A DNA stretch of 6,019 bases, from assembly GCA_934725345.1 (NCBI GenBank), contig CAKVBG010000058.1, positions 1 through 6,019 on the forward strand. The letters run 5' to 3'. A model generated the notes under the pieces. It worked only from the letters and a program-made list of their open reading frames with translations. It ran no database searches and was not told the origin of the DNA. The position numbers and the translations under genes were made by a program. Shown here piece by piece: positions 1 to 5,627 of this stretch. The stretch's first letter is position 1. Each line of letters begins with the position of its first letter. The stretch is from an uncultured Eubacteriales bacterium (lineage in GTDB: Bacteria; Bacillota; Clostridia; Oscillospirales; Acutalibacteraceae).

Positions 1-192
1 TCTTTTTTAGAAAGTGGTTTTGGAAAAGAACTCTTTGGAATAACATGGAGCACTAAAAATGGCAAACTCAGTATCGCTTCAAAAAAGTTTATAAAATACA
101 TTCCATCACCTAACTTGGTTTGTTGTTTAAAGTCTAAACTAAAATACGCAAAAACAAGAAAAAATGTGCCTGTACAACAGGAAAATTATTGA
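1..192 (+). CDS. C-terminal end of an unrecognised protein (5' end outside window)
   Basis: An open frame runs in frame 1 from the window edge to a TGA at 190-192, giving the last 63 residues of a protein. The tail is basic (11 Lys and 1 Arg against 3 Glu). It contains an aromatic and glycine-rich start (SGFGKELFGITW), a Cys-Cys pair at fragment residues 41-42, and a polar end (PVQQENY). No signature motif or membrane span is visible, and I do not recognise the family. It reads in the same direction as nth and ends 66 bases before the nth start chosen here, with no hairpin terminator between them, so it may be the preceding gene of the same operon. Lack of an internal stop over 63 codons and the genic context support it being coding, but the fragment is short. 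Confidence 0.55.
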   Translation, partial: SFLESGFGKELFGITWSTKNGKLSIASKKFIKYIPSPNLVCCLKSKLKYAKTRKNVPVQQENY

Positions 193-245
193 TAAATTAA
201 TAGAAAAATGTTAGCCTATACTTGTTACAACTCAAAACATCAAGT

Positions 246-252
246 TAAAGGT
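246..252 (+). promoter_or_regulatory. ribosome binding site that sets the nth start
   Basis: AAAGGTG lies 6 bases before the ATG at 259. The upstream in-frame ATG at 208 is preceded only by an A/T-rich run (TTAATAGAAAA) without a Shine-Dalgarno match. This favours 259, and the resulting protein begins exactly where endonuclease III proteins normally do. Confidence 0.6.
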
Positions 253-258
253 GAAACA

Positions 259-891
259 ATGGATAAAATTCAAGCAGTAATTCATATACTTTCAGAAAAG
301 TATCCCACTCCAATTTGTGCTCTAAAATATGCCACTCCTCTGCAATTCTTAATATCAGCTAGGCTTTCCGCTCATTCAACAGATAAAACCGTAAACAAGG
401 TTACTCCCGCATTGTTTGAAAATCTTAAAACTCCAACGGATTTTGCAGAAGTTTCTCCGGAAGTGCTTGAAAAGTATATACGACCTTGCGGACTTTACAA
501 AACTAAAGCAGCTACTATCATTCAAATGTGCAAAAAAATAGTGTCTGAGTTCGGTGGGGAAATTCCAAATGACTTTCAGAAATTAATTTCTCTTCCTGGC
601 ATAGGACGAAAAACCGCCAACTTATTTTTAGGCGAGATATACGGTCGTCCGGGGATTGTAGTGGACACTCATTTTGCTAGAGTAACACGTCGGTTGGGAT
701 TTCACAATTTGAAAGATCCTTCAAAAATTGAAGAAGTTATGCAAAAAATAGTCCCTGAGGAAGAATCTATAGATTTTTGCCATAGAGTTGTGTGGCACGG
801 AAGAGATACTTGCAAAGCAAAAAAACCATTATGTGAAAACTGTGTGCTTAAAAATTTATGCAAATACTTTTCAGACTCAAAAGAAGCTTGA
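259..891 (+). CDS. nth: endonuclease III (DNA glycosylase/AP lyase)
   Basis: This is a base-excision repair enzyme that removes oxidised pyrimidines and nicks the abasic site by beta-elimination. The 210-residue product matches the usual length of about 211. Visible features are the helix-hairpin-helix motif LPGIGRKTAN at 112-121 with catalytic Lys118, the catalytic Asp136 in VVDTHFARV, and the C-terminal 4Fe-4S loop with Cys185, Cys192, Cys195 and Cys201 in the classic C-x6-C-x2-C-x5-C spacing. The ATG at 259 is preferred over 208 because of its ribosome site and family length; starting at 208 would add 17 residues with no family counterpart. One oddity is His39 in LSAHSTD, where the family usually has Gln (LSAQ.TD). 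hprK follows 28 bases downstream on the same strand, probably in the same transcript. The family assignment is firm; MutY is unlikely because the C-terminal MutY domain is missing. Confidence 0.96.
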   Translation: MDKIQAVIHILSEKYPTPICALKYATPLQFLISARLSAHSTDKTVNKVTPALFENLKTPTDFAEVSPEVLEKYIRPCGLYKTKAATIIQMCKKIVSEFGGEIPNDFQKLISLPGIGRKTANLFLGEIYGRPGIVVDTHFARVTRRLGFHNLKDPSKIEEVMQKIVPEEESIDFCHRVVWHGRDTCKAKKPLCENCVLKNLCKYFSDSKEA

Positions 892-919
892 TTATCAAAT
901 TTAGAAAGGGGTATTTTTC

Positions 920-1888
920 ATGGCTGATGACTTTTATGTAAGACTATCCGAAGTTATACAAGAACTATCTTTCGACGTAGCTCTAATGCCTAAGAATCCA
1001 CATGATGTTAAAATAAAATCTCAAACTATCAGCAGATTAGGCCTAGAATTGATAGGGTCACTAGAAAATTTCGATAATACCCGAATTATGCTTATGGGTG
1101 AAAGCGAAAACCATTTCTTGGCTAATTTAACTTCAGAAGAAATATACAAATCCATTGAAGCTGTTCTTTCCTTAGAACCTCCAGTGCTTATAATAACTCA
1201 CGGTATAGAACCCAGAGAAGAAATAATTGCAGTTGCAAAAAAATATAATATTTGCGTTATCACCTCCAAAGATACCGCATCAGAAGTGATAAATGAGTTA
1301 ACACCATTTTTGAACATAAAACTTGCTCCTCGTATTACCCGTTCAGGCGGACTGATTAACGTACATGGTGAAGGCATATTATTGGTTGGAGAAAGCGGAG
1401 TTGGAAAGAGTGAAACCGCTATAGAATTGCTGAAAAGAGGCCATAAACTTATCGCTGATGACTTAGTAGAAATAAGAAAAATTCCTAAAAACACTTTAGT
1501 TGGTTCAGCACCTGAAAATATTCGTCATTTCATTGAGGTAAGAGGCATAGGAATAATAAATGCTCGAAGAATTTTTGGAATAGGTGCTGTAAAGCTAAAT
1601 GAGTCTATCGATTTAGTTGTAAACTTAAGTACATGGCAATCCAATAAAGAATATGATCGTATGGGTGCTGAATGCACTTACACCGAAATTTTGGGAGTTA
1701 AAGTTCCATATATGGATATACCAGTACGACCAGGGAGGAACTTGGCAATAATTATAGAAGTGGCAGCTATGAATAATCGCCAAAGGAAGTTGGGATACAG
1801 CGCCGCTCGAGAGCTCTTTATAAACTTAGGAATGCCTTCTCCCAACGCACAAAAAGAGAAAATAGAAAAATGCATTTGGGATATATAG
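920..1888 (+). CDS. hprK: HPr kinase/phosphorylase
   Basis: This bifunctional cytoplasmic sensor phosphorylates HPr on Ser46 with ATP or PPi and removes the phosphate again, controlling carbon catabolite repression and PTS sugar uptake. The product has 322 residues, slightly longer than the usual 310 or so. Residues 1-135 form the N-terminal domain (with ITHGIEP at 92-98). The catalytic domain has the Walker A loop GESGVGKS at 157-164, the acidic pair Asp180-Asp181 in LIADDLVEI, the HprK signature EVRGIGIIN around 206-214, and the C-terminal block RPGRNLAIIIEVAAMNNR at 270-287. The motif before the P-loop is unusual: TRSGGLINVHG (140-150) replaces the normal xxHGVLVDVYG, so the conserved His is Ser142. 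GAAAGGGG at 904-911 gives a good ribosome site for the ATG. No HPr (ptsH) or crh gene is in the window. The PHP gene follows after 16 bases. Confidence 0.96.
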   Translation: MADDFYVRLSEVIQELSFDVALMPKNPHDVKIKSQTISRLGLELIGSLENFDNTRIMLMGESENHFLANLTSEEIYKSIEAVLSLEPPVLIITHGIEPREEIIAVAKKYNICVITSKDTASEVINELTPFLNIKLAPRITRSGGLINVHGEGILLVGESGVGKSETAIELLKRGHKLIADDLVEIRKIPKNTLVGSAPENIRHFIEVRGIGIINARRIFGIGAVKLNESIDLVVNLSTWQSNKEYDRMGAECTYTEILGVKVPYMDIPVRPGRNLAIIIEVAAMNNRQRKLGYSAARELFINLGMPSPNAQKEKIEKCIWDI

Positions 1889-1895
1889 TAAAATT

Positions 1896-1902
1896 GGAAA
1901 GG
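1896..1902 (+). promoter_or_regulatory. ribosome binding site unusually close to the PHP-gene GTG start
   Basis: GGAAAGG ends only 2 bases before the GTG at 1905, closer than the usual 5-9. No other ATG, GTG or TTG exists in frame before the metal-binding DTHCH motif. Either GTG is used at tight spacing or a rare codon such as ATT at 1908 (5 bases from the site) initiates. Confidence 0.45.
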
Positions 1903-1904
1903 TA

Positions 1905-2648
1905 GTGATTAAAATCAAAATTATAGCCGATACTCATTGCCACGCAGTTGGATCTTGCCACGCATACAGCACTATCATGGAAAATGTATCCGAAGCAAAA
2001 GCCAAAGGCCTTTACGCCATCGCAATAACTGATCACGCAAGAACAATGCCTAGCCCTCCAGGGACATGGTACTTTGAGAACTTTAGAATAGTCCCCAATG
2101 AAATAAAAGGAGTAAAAGTTTTAAGAGGCGTCGAAGCAAACTTACTGGGTCCGGAAGGAAATTTAGATATTCCTTTTTTAAGGGATAAACCTGATTTTAA
2201 TTGGGTGATAGCTTCTATACATAAACCAGCTTTTAAAGGTCCTTCGGATATTGATTCTTGCACTCAAGCTTGGTTGAATGTTGCTAAAAACCCAGCTGTA
2301 AATGTTATTGGACATAGCGGTTCTCCAGACTTTATGTACGACTATGAAAAGGTAATTCCTGAATTTAAAAAGCACAATAAATTGGTTGAAATAAACAACA
2401 ACTCATTTTTGATAAGAGAAGGCTCAAAGATAAATTGCAAAAGGATAGCAGAACTTTGCAAAAAATATGAAGCCTTTATCGTAGTTAATTCAGATGCTCA
2501 TTTTTGCACTAAAGTTGGATGTGTCGAAGAAGCGTTACAAATGTTAGATGAAATAAATTTTCCGGAAGAATTAGTTGTTAATTCGAGTTTGGAGAGATTT
2601 GAAAAATATCTCAGAGAAAATACCAATTTCTTTGAAACATATTCTTAA
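1905..2648 (+). CDS. PHP-domain metal-dependent phosphoesterase, YcdX type
   Basis: This is a 247-residue single-domain PHP protein of the YcdX-like phosphatase group. All nine ligands known for the three-metal site of E. coli YcdX can be placed in order: His11, His13 and His19 (DTHCHAVGSCHAYS), His44 (ITDHA), Glu77 (GVEANL), His106 (SIHKP), His137 (GHSGSPDF), and Asp197 and His199 (NSDAHF). It should therefore be an active cytoplasmic metallo-phosphatase or phosphodiesterase, but the natural substrate cannot be read from sequence. It is not the histidinol phosphatase of a his operon, since no his genes are nearby. The GTG start follows the hprK stop by 16 bases. The stop codon TAA at 2646-2648 lies inside the ribosome site of murB, suggesting translational coupling. 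Its place between hprK and murB suggests a metabolic or cell-wall role, which is inference only. Confidence 0.9.
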   Translation: MIKIKIIADTHCHAVGSCHAYSTIMENVSEAKAKGLYAIAITDHARTMPSPPGTWYFENFRIVPNEIKGVKVLRGVEANLLGPEGNLDIPFLRDKPDFNWVIASIHKPAFKGPSDIDSCTQAWLNVAKNPAVNVIGHSGSPDFMYDYEKVIPEFKKHNKLVEINNNSFLIREGSKINCKRIAELCKKYEAFIVVNSDAHFCTKVGCVEEALQMLDEINFPEELVVNSSLERFEKYLRENTNFFETYS

Positions 2649-2654
2649 GGAGGT
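2647..2654 (+). promoter_or_regulatory. perfect ribosome binding site for murB, without a canonical start codon at the right distance
   Basis: AAGGAGGT overlaps the PHP stop codon. In the murB frame the codons after it are CTT, ATT (2660), ATA (2663), then AAT CCA TCA, with a frame-closing TAA at 2654-2656. ATT is 6 bases and ATA 9 bases from the last G of the site. The first conventional start is TTG at 2696, 42 bases away with no ribosome site of its own. Confidence 0.7.
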
Positions 2655-2659
2655 AACTT

Positions 2660-3592
2660 ATTATAAATCCATCAGCTTATAGAAATATTGAATTATTGGC
2701 CCAAAAATTAGGATGCTTAGCAATAAACAATCAGCCGCTTAAAAAATATACCTCTTTCAAAATAGGAGGTCCTGCGGATTTATTTATATTGGTAAATAAC
2801 GAGCAAAGTTTATCGGCGTTGATTTCAGAAATAATAAAACTAAACCTACCCTATTTCATTTTAGGAAACGGTTCTAATTTGCTAGTATCTGACGAAGGAT
2901 ACAGAGGAGTAGTTTTGCACCTTAGTGGAGATTTTAAAAGAATAAATTTGGAAAAAAACGAAATAATTTGCTGCGGCTCAGCGGCATCTTTGGGAAAAGC
3001 TTGTGTATTTTCTATGCAAAACAGTCTTTCTGGGCTAGAATTTGCTTGGGGAATTCCCGGATCTTGCGGAGGAGCGCTATTTATGAATGCGGGCGCCTAC
3101 GGTAAAGATACTTCAAACGTTATTTTAGAAGCTACTCATCTCGAACCAAACGGTAAAACCGTAACTATGGTTAAAGAAAACATGGACCTTTCATATAGAA
3201 AAAGCTTCTACAGTGATAAAGGTTTTGTTATAACCTCAATCAAATTTAAGCTATCCCCTTGCGACCACAATAAAATCAGACAAACTATGCAAGAAATAAT
3301 ACTTAAAAGGAAATCAAAACAACCTTTAGAATATCCAAGTGCAGGAAGCGTCTTTAAAAGACCAGGTGGCGGTTTTTTCGCAGGGGCTTTAATACAAGAT
3401 GCCGGCCTTAAAGGTACTCGTGTTGGAGATGCAATGGTTAGCGAAAAGCATTCCGGGTTTATAGTCAATGTGGGAAATGCAACTTGCAAGGATGTCCAAA
3501 ATCTAATAAACCTAATCAGAGAAAAAGTTTATCTGACAAGCGGTATTTTACTGGAGTGTGAGGTTAAAACTTTAGGAAACGTAAAAATTTAA
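2660..3592 (+). CDS. murB: UDP-N-acetylenolpyruvoylglucosamine reductase (probable ATT or ATA start)
   Basis: This FAD enzyme uses NADPH to reduce UDP-GlcNAc-enolpyruvate to UDP-MurNAc, the second committed step of peptidoglycan precursor synthesis in the cytoplasm. Counting from ATT at 2660 there are 310 residues. Motifs are YTSFKIGGPADLF (FAD fold), LGNGSNLLVSDEGYRG, GIPGSCGGALFMNAGAYG, Arg180 in SYRKSFYS, the catalytic acid Ser230 in PSAGSVFKRP, and catalytic Glu301 in LLECEVKTLG (usually EPEV). The layout is that of the short MurB type found in Firmicutes. The TTG at 2696 (298 residues) is the only conventional start, but it lacks a ribosome site and would trim the N-terminal helix, leaving 18 residues before TSF where about 26 or more is normal. 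The strong ribosome site at 2647-2654 instead points to ATT 2660 or ATA 2663. whiA follows after 20 bases. Confidence 0.93.
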   Translation: MINPSAYRNIELLAQKLGCLAINNQPLKKYTSFKIGGPADLFILVNNEQSLSALISEIIKLNLPYFILGNGSNLLVSDEGYRGVVLHLSGDFKRINLEKNEIICCGSAASLGKACVFSMQNSLSGLEFAWGIPGSCGGALFMNAGAYGKDTSNVILEATHLEPNGKTVTMVKENMDLSYRKSFYSDKGFVITSIKFKLSPCDHNKIRQTMQEIILKRKSKQPLEYPSAGSVFKRPGGGFFAGALIQDAGLKGTRVGDAMVSEKHSGFIVNVGNATCKDVQNLINLIREKVYLTSGILLECEVKTLGNVKI

Positions 3593-3612
3593 AAACTTTT
3601 CAAGGTGATAAG

Positions 3613-4491
3613 ATGTCGTTTTCTAGTAGAATAAAAAATGAACTGTCTTGTTTGGAAATAAAAAATCCAGAAAGATTAAAAGCTCAGGTCTATGGGATGA
3701 TAATCTTTGGTGCAAAGCTTAAAAACAACAAATTTGTATTGTCATATGAAAATCAAACTATTATCGAAAAAGTGTGTTTGTTTTTAGATACGCTGTTTGA
3801 AGAGAACCACTTATCGAAAGATTATACAATAACTAAAAAAAATACGTTTACTCTGGAAATCCCTACCAATCAATTTTTTATTGAAATAAAAAACGCAGAA
3901 AATTCCGATCTTGACTCCACAATTAAAAATTATACTTCTGATTTTTTAGTAGGTGTTTTTTTATCTTGTGGGAGCATTACTAATCCCGAAGTTGATTACC
4001 ACTTAGAATTCAACGTTCCTTCTTTAAAGCTTTGCAATCTACTGATAAATTCAATGGAGAATTTCAAAGAACTAAAATTCAATCCTAAGATAGTGGAAAG
4101 AAAAAAAGGATACTGTGTATATATAAAAGAAAATGAAAAAATAGAGGAATTTTTGGTTGCAATAGGAGCTAAATCGTGTGCGATGGAGTTTATGCAAGTT
4201 AAGATGATAAAAGAAGTTAGGAACAATATTAATCGCAGTATAAACTTCGAAACTGCAAATTTATCAAAAACAACTTCTTCAGCTTCTGTTCATATCAAAG
4301 CAATAAAAAAAATTATTCAAAAAAATAAGCTTTCTAGCCTTCCACCGCAGCTTCAAGAAACAGCTCGCCTTAGGCTAAATCACCCTTATGCCTCATTGAA
4401 TGAACTCTCCTCACTTCACGTTAACTCTGTTAGTAAATCAGGTGTGAATCATCGCTTAAATAAATTGATAAAGTTTTCTGAAAATTTATAA
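3613..4491 (+). CDS. whiA: DNA-binding regulator WhiA
   Basis: WhiA proteins bind DNA and influence division and chromosome segregation in Gram-positive bacteria (a sporulation regulator in Streptomyces; YvcL in Bacillus). This copy has 292 residues. The N-terminal part is a degenerate LAGLIDADG homing-endonuclease fold: first repeat around KAQVYGMIIFG (23-33), second around FLVGVFLSCGSITNPEVDYHL (111-131, with usual catalytic acids absent, as expected for WhiA). Residues 200-225 carry the family stretch KEVRNNINRSINFETANLSK. The C-terminal helix-turn-helix covers about 240-290, with LPPQLQETARLRLNHP and the closing SVSKSGVNHRLNKL. AAGGTGAT at 3602-3609 is the ribosome site. It follows murB directly; the rapZ and yvcK genes that usually lie between them in Firmicutes are missing. 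Its TAA forms the foot of the terminator hairpin. Confidence 0.95.
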   Translation: MSFSSRIKNELSCLEIKNPERLKAQVYGMIIFGAKLKNNKFVLSYENQTIIEKVCLFLDTLFEENHLSKDYTITKKNTFTLEIPTNQFFIEIKNAENSDLDSTIKNYTSDFLVGVFLSCGSITNPEVDYHLEFNVPSLKLCNLLINSMENFKELKFNPKIVERKKGYCVYIKENEKIEEFLVAIGAKSCAMEFMQVKMIKEVRNNINRSINFETANLSKTTSSASVHIKAIKKIIQKNKLSSLPPQLQETARLRLNHPYASLNELSSLHVNSVSKSGVNHRLNKLIKFSENL

Positions 4492-4523
4492 GCTAGGAAG
4501 AATCCTAGCTTAGTTTTGTTCTT
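4490..4523. terminator. shared convergent terminator hairpin between whiA and sigF
   Basis: AAGCTAGGA (4490-4498) pairs perfectly with TCCTAGCTT (4503-4511) around an AGAA loop, giving a 9-bp stem. On the plus strand it is followed by a T-rich stretch (AGTTTTGTTCTT). On the minus strand it is followed by the weaker ATAAATTTT. The stem includes the last two bases of the whiA stop (4489-4491) and all of the sigF stop (TAG, complement of 4505-4507), so it probably ends both converging transcripts, more strongly in the whiA direction. Confidence 0.7.
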
Positions 4524-5173
4524 AATAGTTTTAAGAGAAATCTTTCCCTTCTCGATACCTGAACTTGCGTCATGCTGAGCTTTTTTGCAACTTGAGTTTG
4601 AGTGTAGTTCTTAAAAAATCTTAAATATATCAAACTTTTATCTACAGAAGAAAAACTGCTAAGTGCATTTGAAAGTTCCAGTTTGTTAAATATTTTTTCT
4701 TCTTCAAAAGATACCGGAATATCCCCATTTTGCTTTTTTGAATCAAAATCATCTAAGGAAACAAGTGGTCTGCTGGAATCGAGTGCATTTAAAACTTGTT
4801 CAGCGTCCACTTTTAGTAATTCACAAAGTTCTGCTACAGTAGGCTCTCGGTTATAGCAATCCGAAAATTTTTCTTGTTCGCTGCGAATTTTAATTGCTAA
4901 TTCCTTGAGCCCTCTGCTAACTTTCAATGAACTATTATCTCTGAAAAACGCCTTTATCTCTCCTAAAATTACAGGTATTGCATAAGTTGAAAATTTTACT
5001 CCTCTATCAATAGAAAAATTTTTAGCGGCTTTCATCAAACCCATGCACCCTGATTGAAAGATATCGTCGTATTCCATTCCTCTTTTTCTAAACCGCTGAC
5101 AGCACAAATGCACCAAACCCAAATGCTTCTCTACTTCAATGTTGCAAGTGCCACATTCCAATTTAACGCTCAT
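4505..5173 (-). CDS. sigF: forespore sigma factor sigma-F (SpoIIAC)
   Basis: This is the first forespore-specific sigma factor, directing RNA polymerase to early forespore genes. It has 222 residues, a little short for the family. Region 2 spans about 17-95: RFRKRGMEYDDIFQSGCMGLMKAA (core-binding part), then FSTYAIPVILGEIKAFFRD and KVSRGLKELA (promoter -10 recognition). Region 3 is about 96-150. Region 4 holds the helix-turn-helix YTQTQVAKKLSMTQVQVSRRE at 190-210. Position third in the spoIIA operon identifies it as sigma-F rather than the close relative sigma-G. Its ATG overlaps the end of spoIIAB by 11 bases and has no ribosome site of its own, so translation is probably coupled to spoIIAB. 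The N-terminus is unusually Cys-rich (Cys7, Cys10, Cys24, Cys25). There is no sign of the pro-sequence found in sigma-E or sigma-K. Confidence 0.95.
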   Translation of the reverse strand: MSVKLECGTCNIEVEKHLGLVHLCCQRFRKRGMEYDDIFQSGCMGLMKAAKNFSIDRGVKFSTYAIPVILGEIKAFFRDNSSLKVSRGLKELAIKIRSEQEKFSDCYNREPTVAELCELLKVDAEQVLNALDSSRPLVSLDDFDSKKQNGDIPVSFEEEKIFNKLELSNALSSFSSVDKSLIYLRFFKNYTQTQVAKKLSMTQVQVSRRERFLLKLLRTKLS

Positions 5174-5612
5174 TGCTAATTGGTCTACGAATTATAAATT
5201 TTTGCAATGTGACGCTAGTTCCTTTTCCAGGCTTTGAATTTACTCTTACTTTGTCCATAAAACTTTGCATAACTGCAAATCCTAAACCCGAACGCTCACT
5301 GCCGCCGGTTGTGAAAAGTGGTTCCATAGCTTGCTTTATATTTTCTATCCCACAACCTTTGTCTTTTATTTTTATGACTATTTTTCCATTTTCATAAATT
5401 TTAGAAGATATGTAAATTTTACCGATACCTGTTTTGTATCCATGAACTATACTGTTAGTTACTGCTTCGGAAACAGCGGTTTTTATATCTGCAAGCTCAT
5501 CTATTGTTGGATCAAGCTGAGCAACAAATGCCGCCACAGCCGTTCTTGCAAAACCTTCATTTGAAGACCTACTCAAAAAATTTAAATTCATTTCATTTAG
5601 TACTTCTTGCAT
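5163..5612 (-). CDS. spoIIAB: anti-sigma-F factor and serine kinase SpoIIAB
   Basis: SpoIIAB binds and silences sigma-F and, using ATP, phosphorylates its antagonist SpoIIAA. The 149-residue product is a GHKL/HATPase kinase. The N-terminal block NEGFARTAVAAF contains Arg23, equivalent to the partner-contacting Arg20 of the Bacillus protein. The N box SEAVTNSIVHGY carries catalytic Glu49 and Mg-binding Asn53. The G1 box is DKGCGIE (Asp84, Gly86, Gly88). The lid has MEPLFTTGGSERSGLGF with Arg107, the equivalent of Bacillus Arg105. All key residues are present. A very strong ribosome site (AAAAGGAGGA, complement of 5618-5627) sits over the spoIIAA stop codon and supports the ATG at 5612 rather than the internal ATG at 5591. 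The 3' end overlaps sigF by 11 bases. RsbW-type anti-sigma factors are similar, but gene order and sequence fit SpoIIAB. Confidence 0.95.
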   Translation of the reverse strand: MQEVLNEMNLNFLSRSSNEGFARTAVAAFVAQLDPTIDELADIKTAVSEAVTNSIVHGYKTGIGKIYISSKIYENGKIVIKIKDKGCGIENIKQAMEPLFTTGGSERSGLGFAVMQSFMDKVRVNSKPGKGTSVTLQKFIIRRPISNER

Positions 5613-5617
5613 TTATA

Positions 5618-5627
5618 TCCTCCTTTT
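5618..5627 (-). promoter_or_regulatory. strong ribosome binding site of spoIIAB, overlapping the spoIIAA stop codon
   Basis: Read on the minus strand, TAAAAGGAGGATATAAATG joins the spoIIAA stop codon (complement of 5626-5628), the ribosome site and the spoIIAB ATG. This arrangement suggests that ribosomes finishing spoIIAA hand over to spoIIAB, and it fixes the spoIIAB start at 5612. Confidence 0.7.

Noticed and set aside
189..222. Possible sigma-A promoter before nth (TTGATA at 189-194 and TATACT at 217-222)
   Set aside because: The -10 looks good, but the spacer would be 22 bases and no better -35 lies 16-18 bases upstream. Too weak to annotate.
208..258. Upstream ATG at 208 as the nth start, adding 17 residues
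   Set aside because: It has no ribosome site, and the extra residues do not belong to the normal endonuclease III N-terminus. ATG 259 has AAAGGTG at good spacing and gives the usual length.
1198..1494. Minus-strand open frame inside hprK, and similar antisense frames inside the PHP gene, murB and whiA
   Set aside because: They lie opposite well-supported genes, lack ribosome sites and show no recognisable domain. They are frame shadows.
3721..4008. WhiA as a true LAGLIDADG homing endonuclease or a mobile element
   Set aside because: The homing-endonuclease fold is a standard, catalytically dead part of every WhiA. The C-terminal helix-turn-helix and gene context are those of WhiA.
5173..5564. 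Plus-strand open frames opposite spoIIAB
   Set aside because: They are antisense to a fully conserved gene, with aromatic-rich composition typical of a reverse-frame artefact and no family match by eye.
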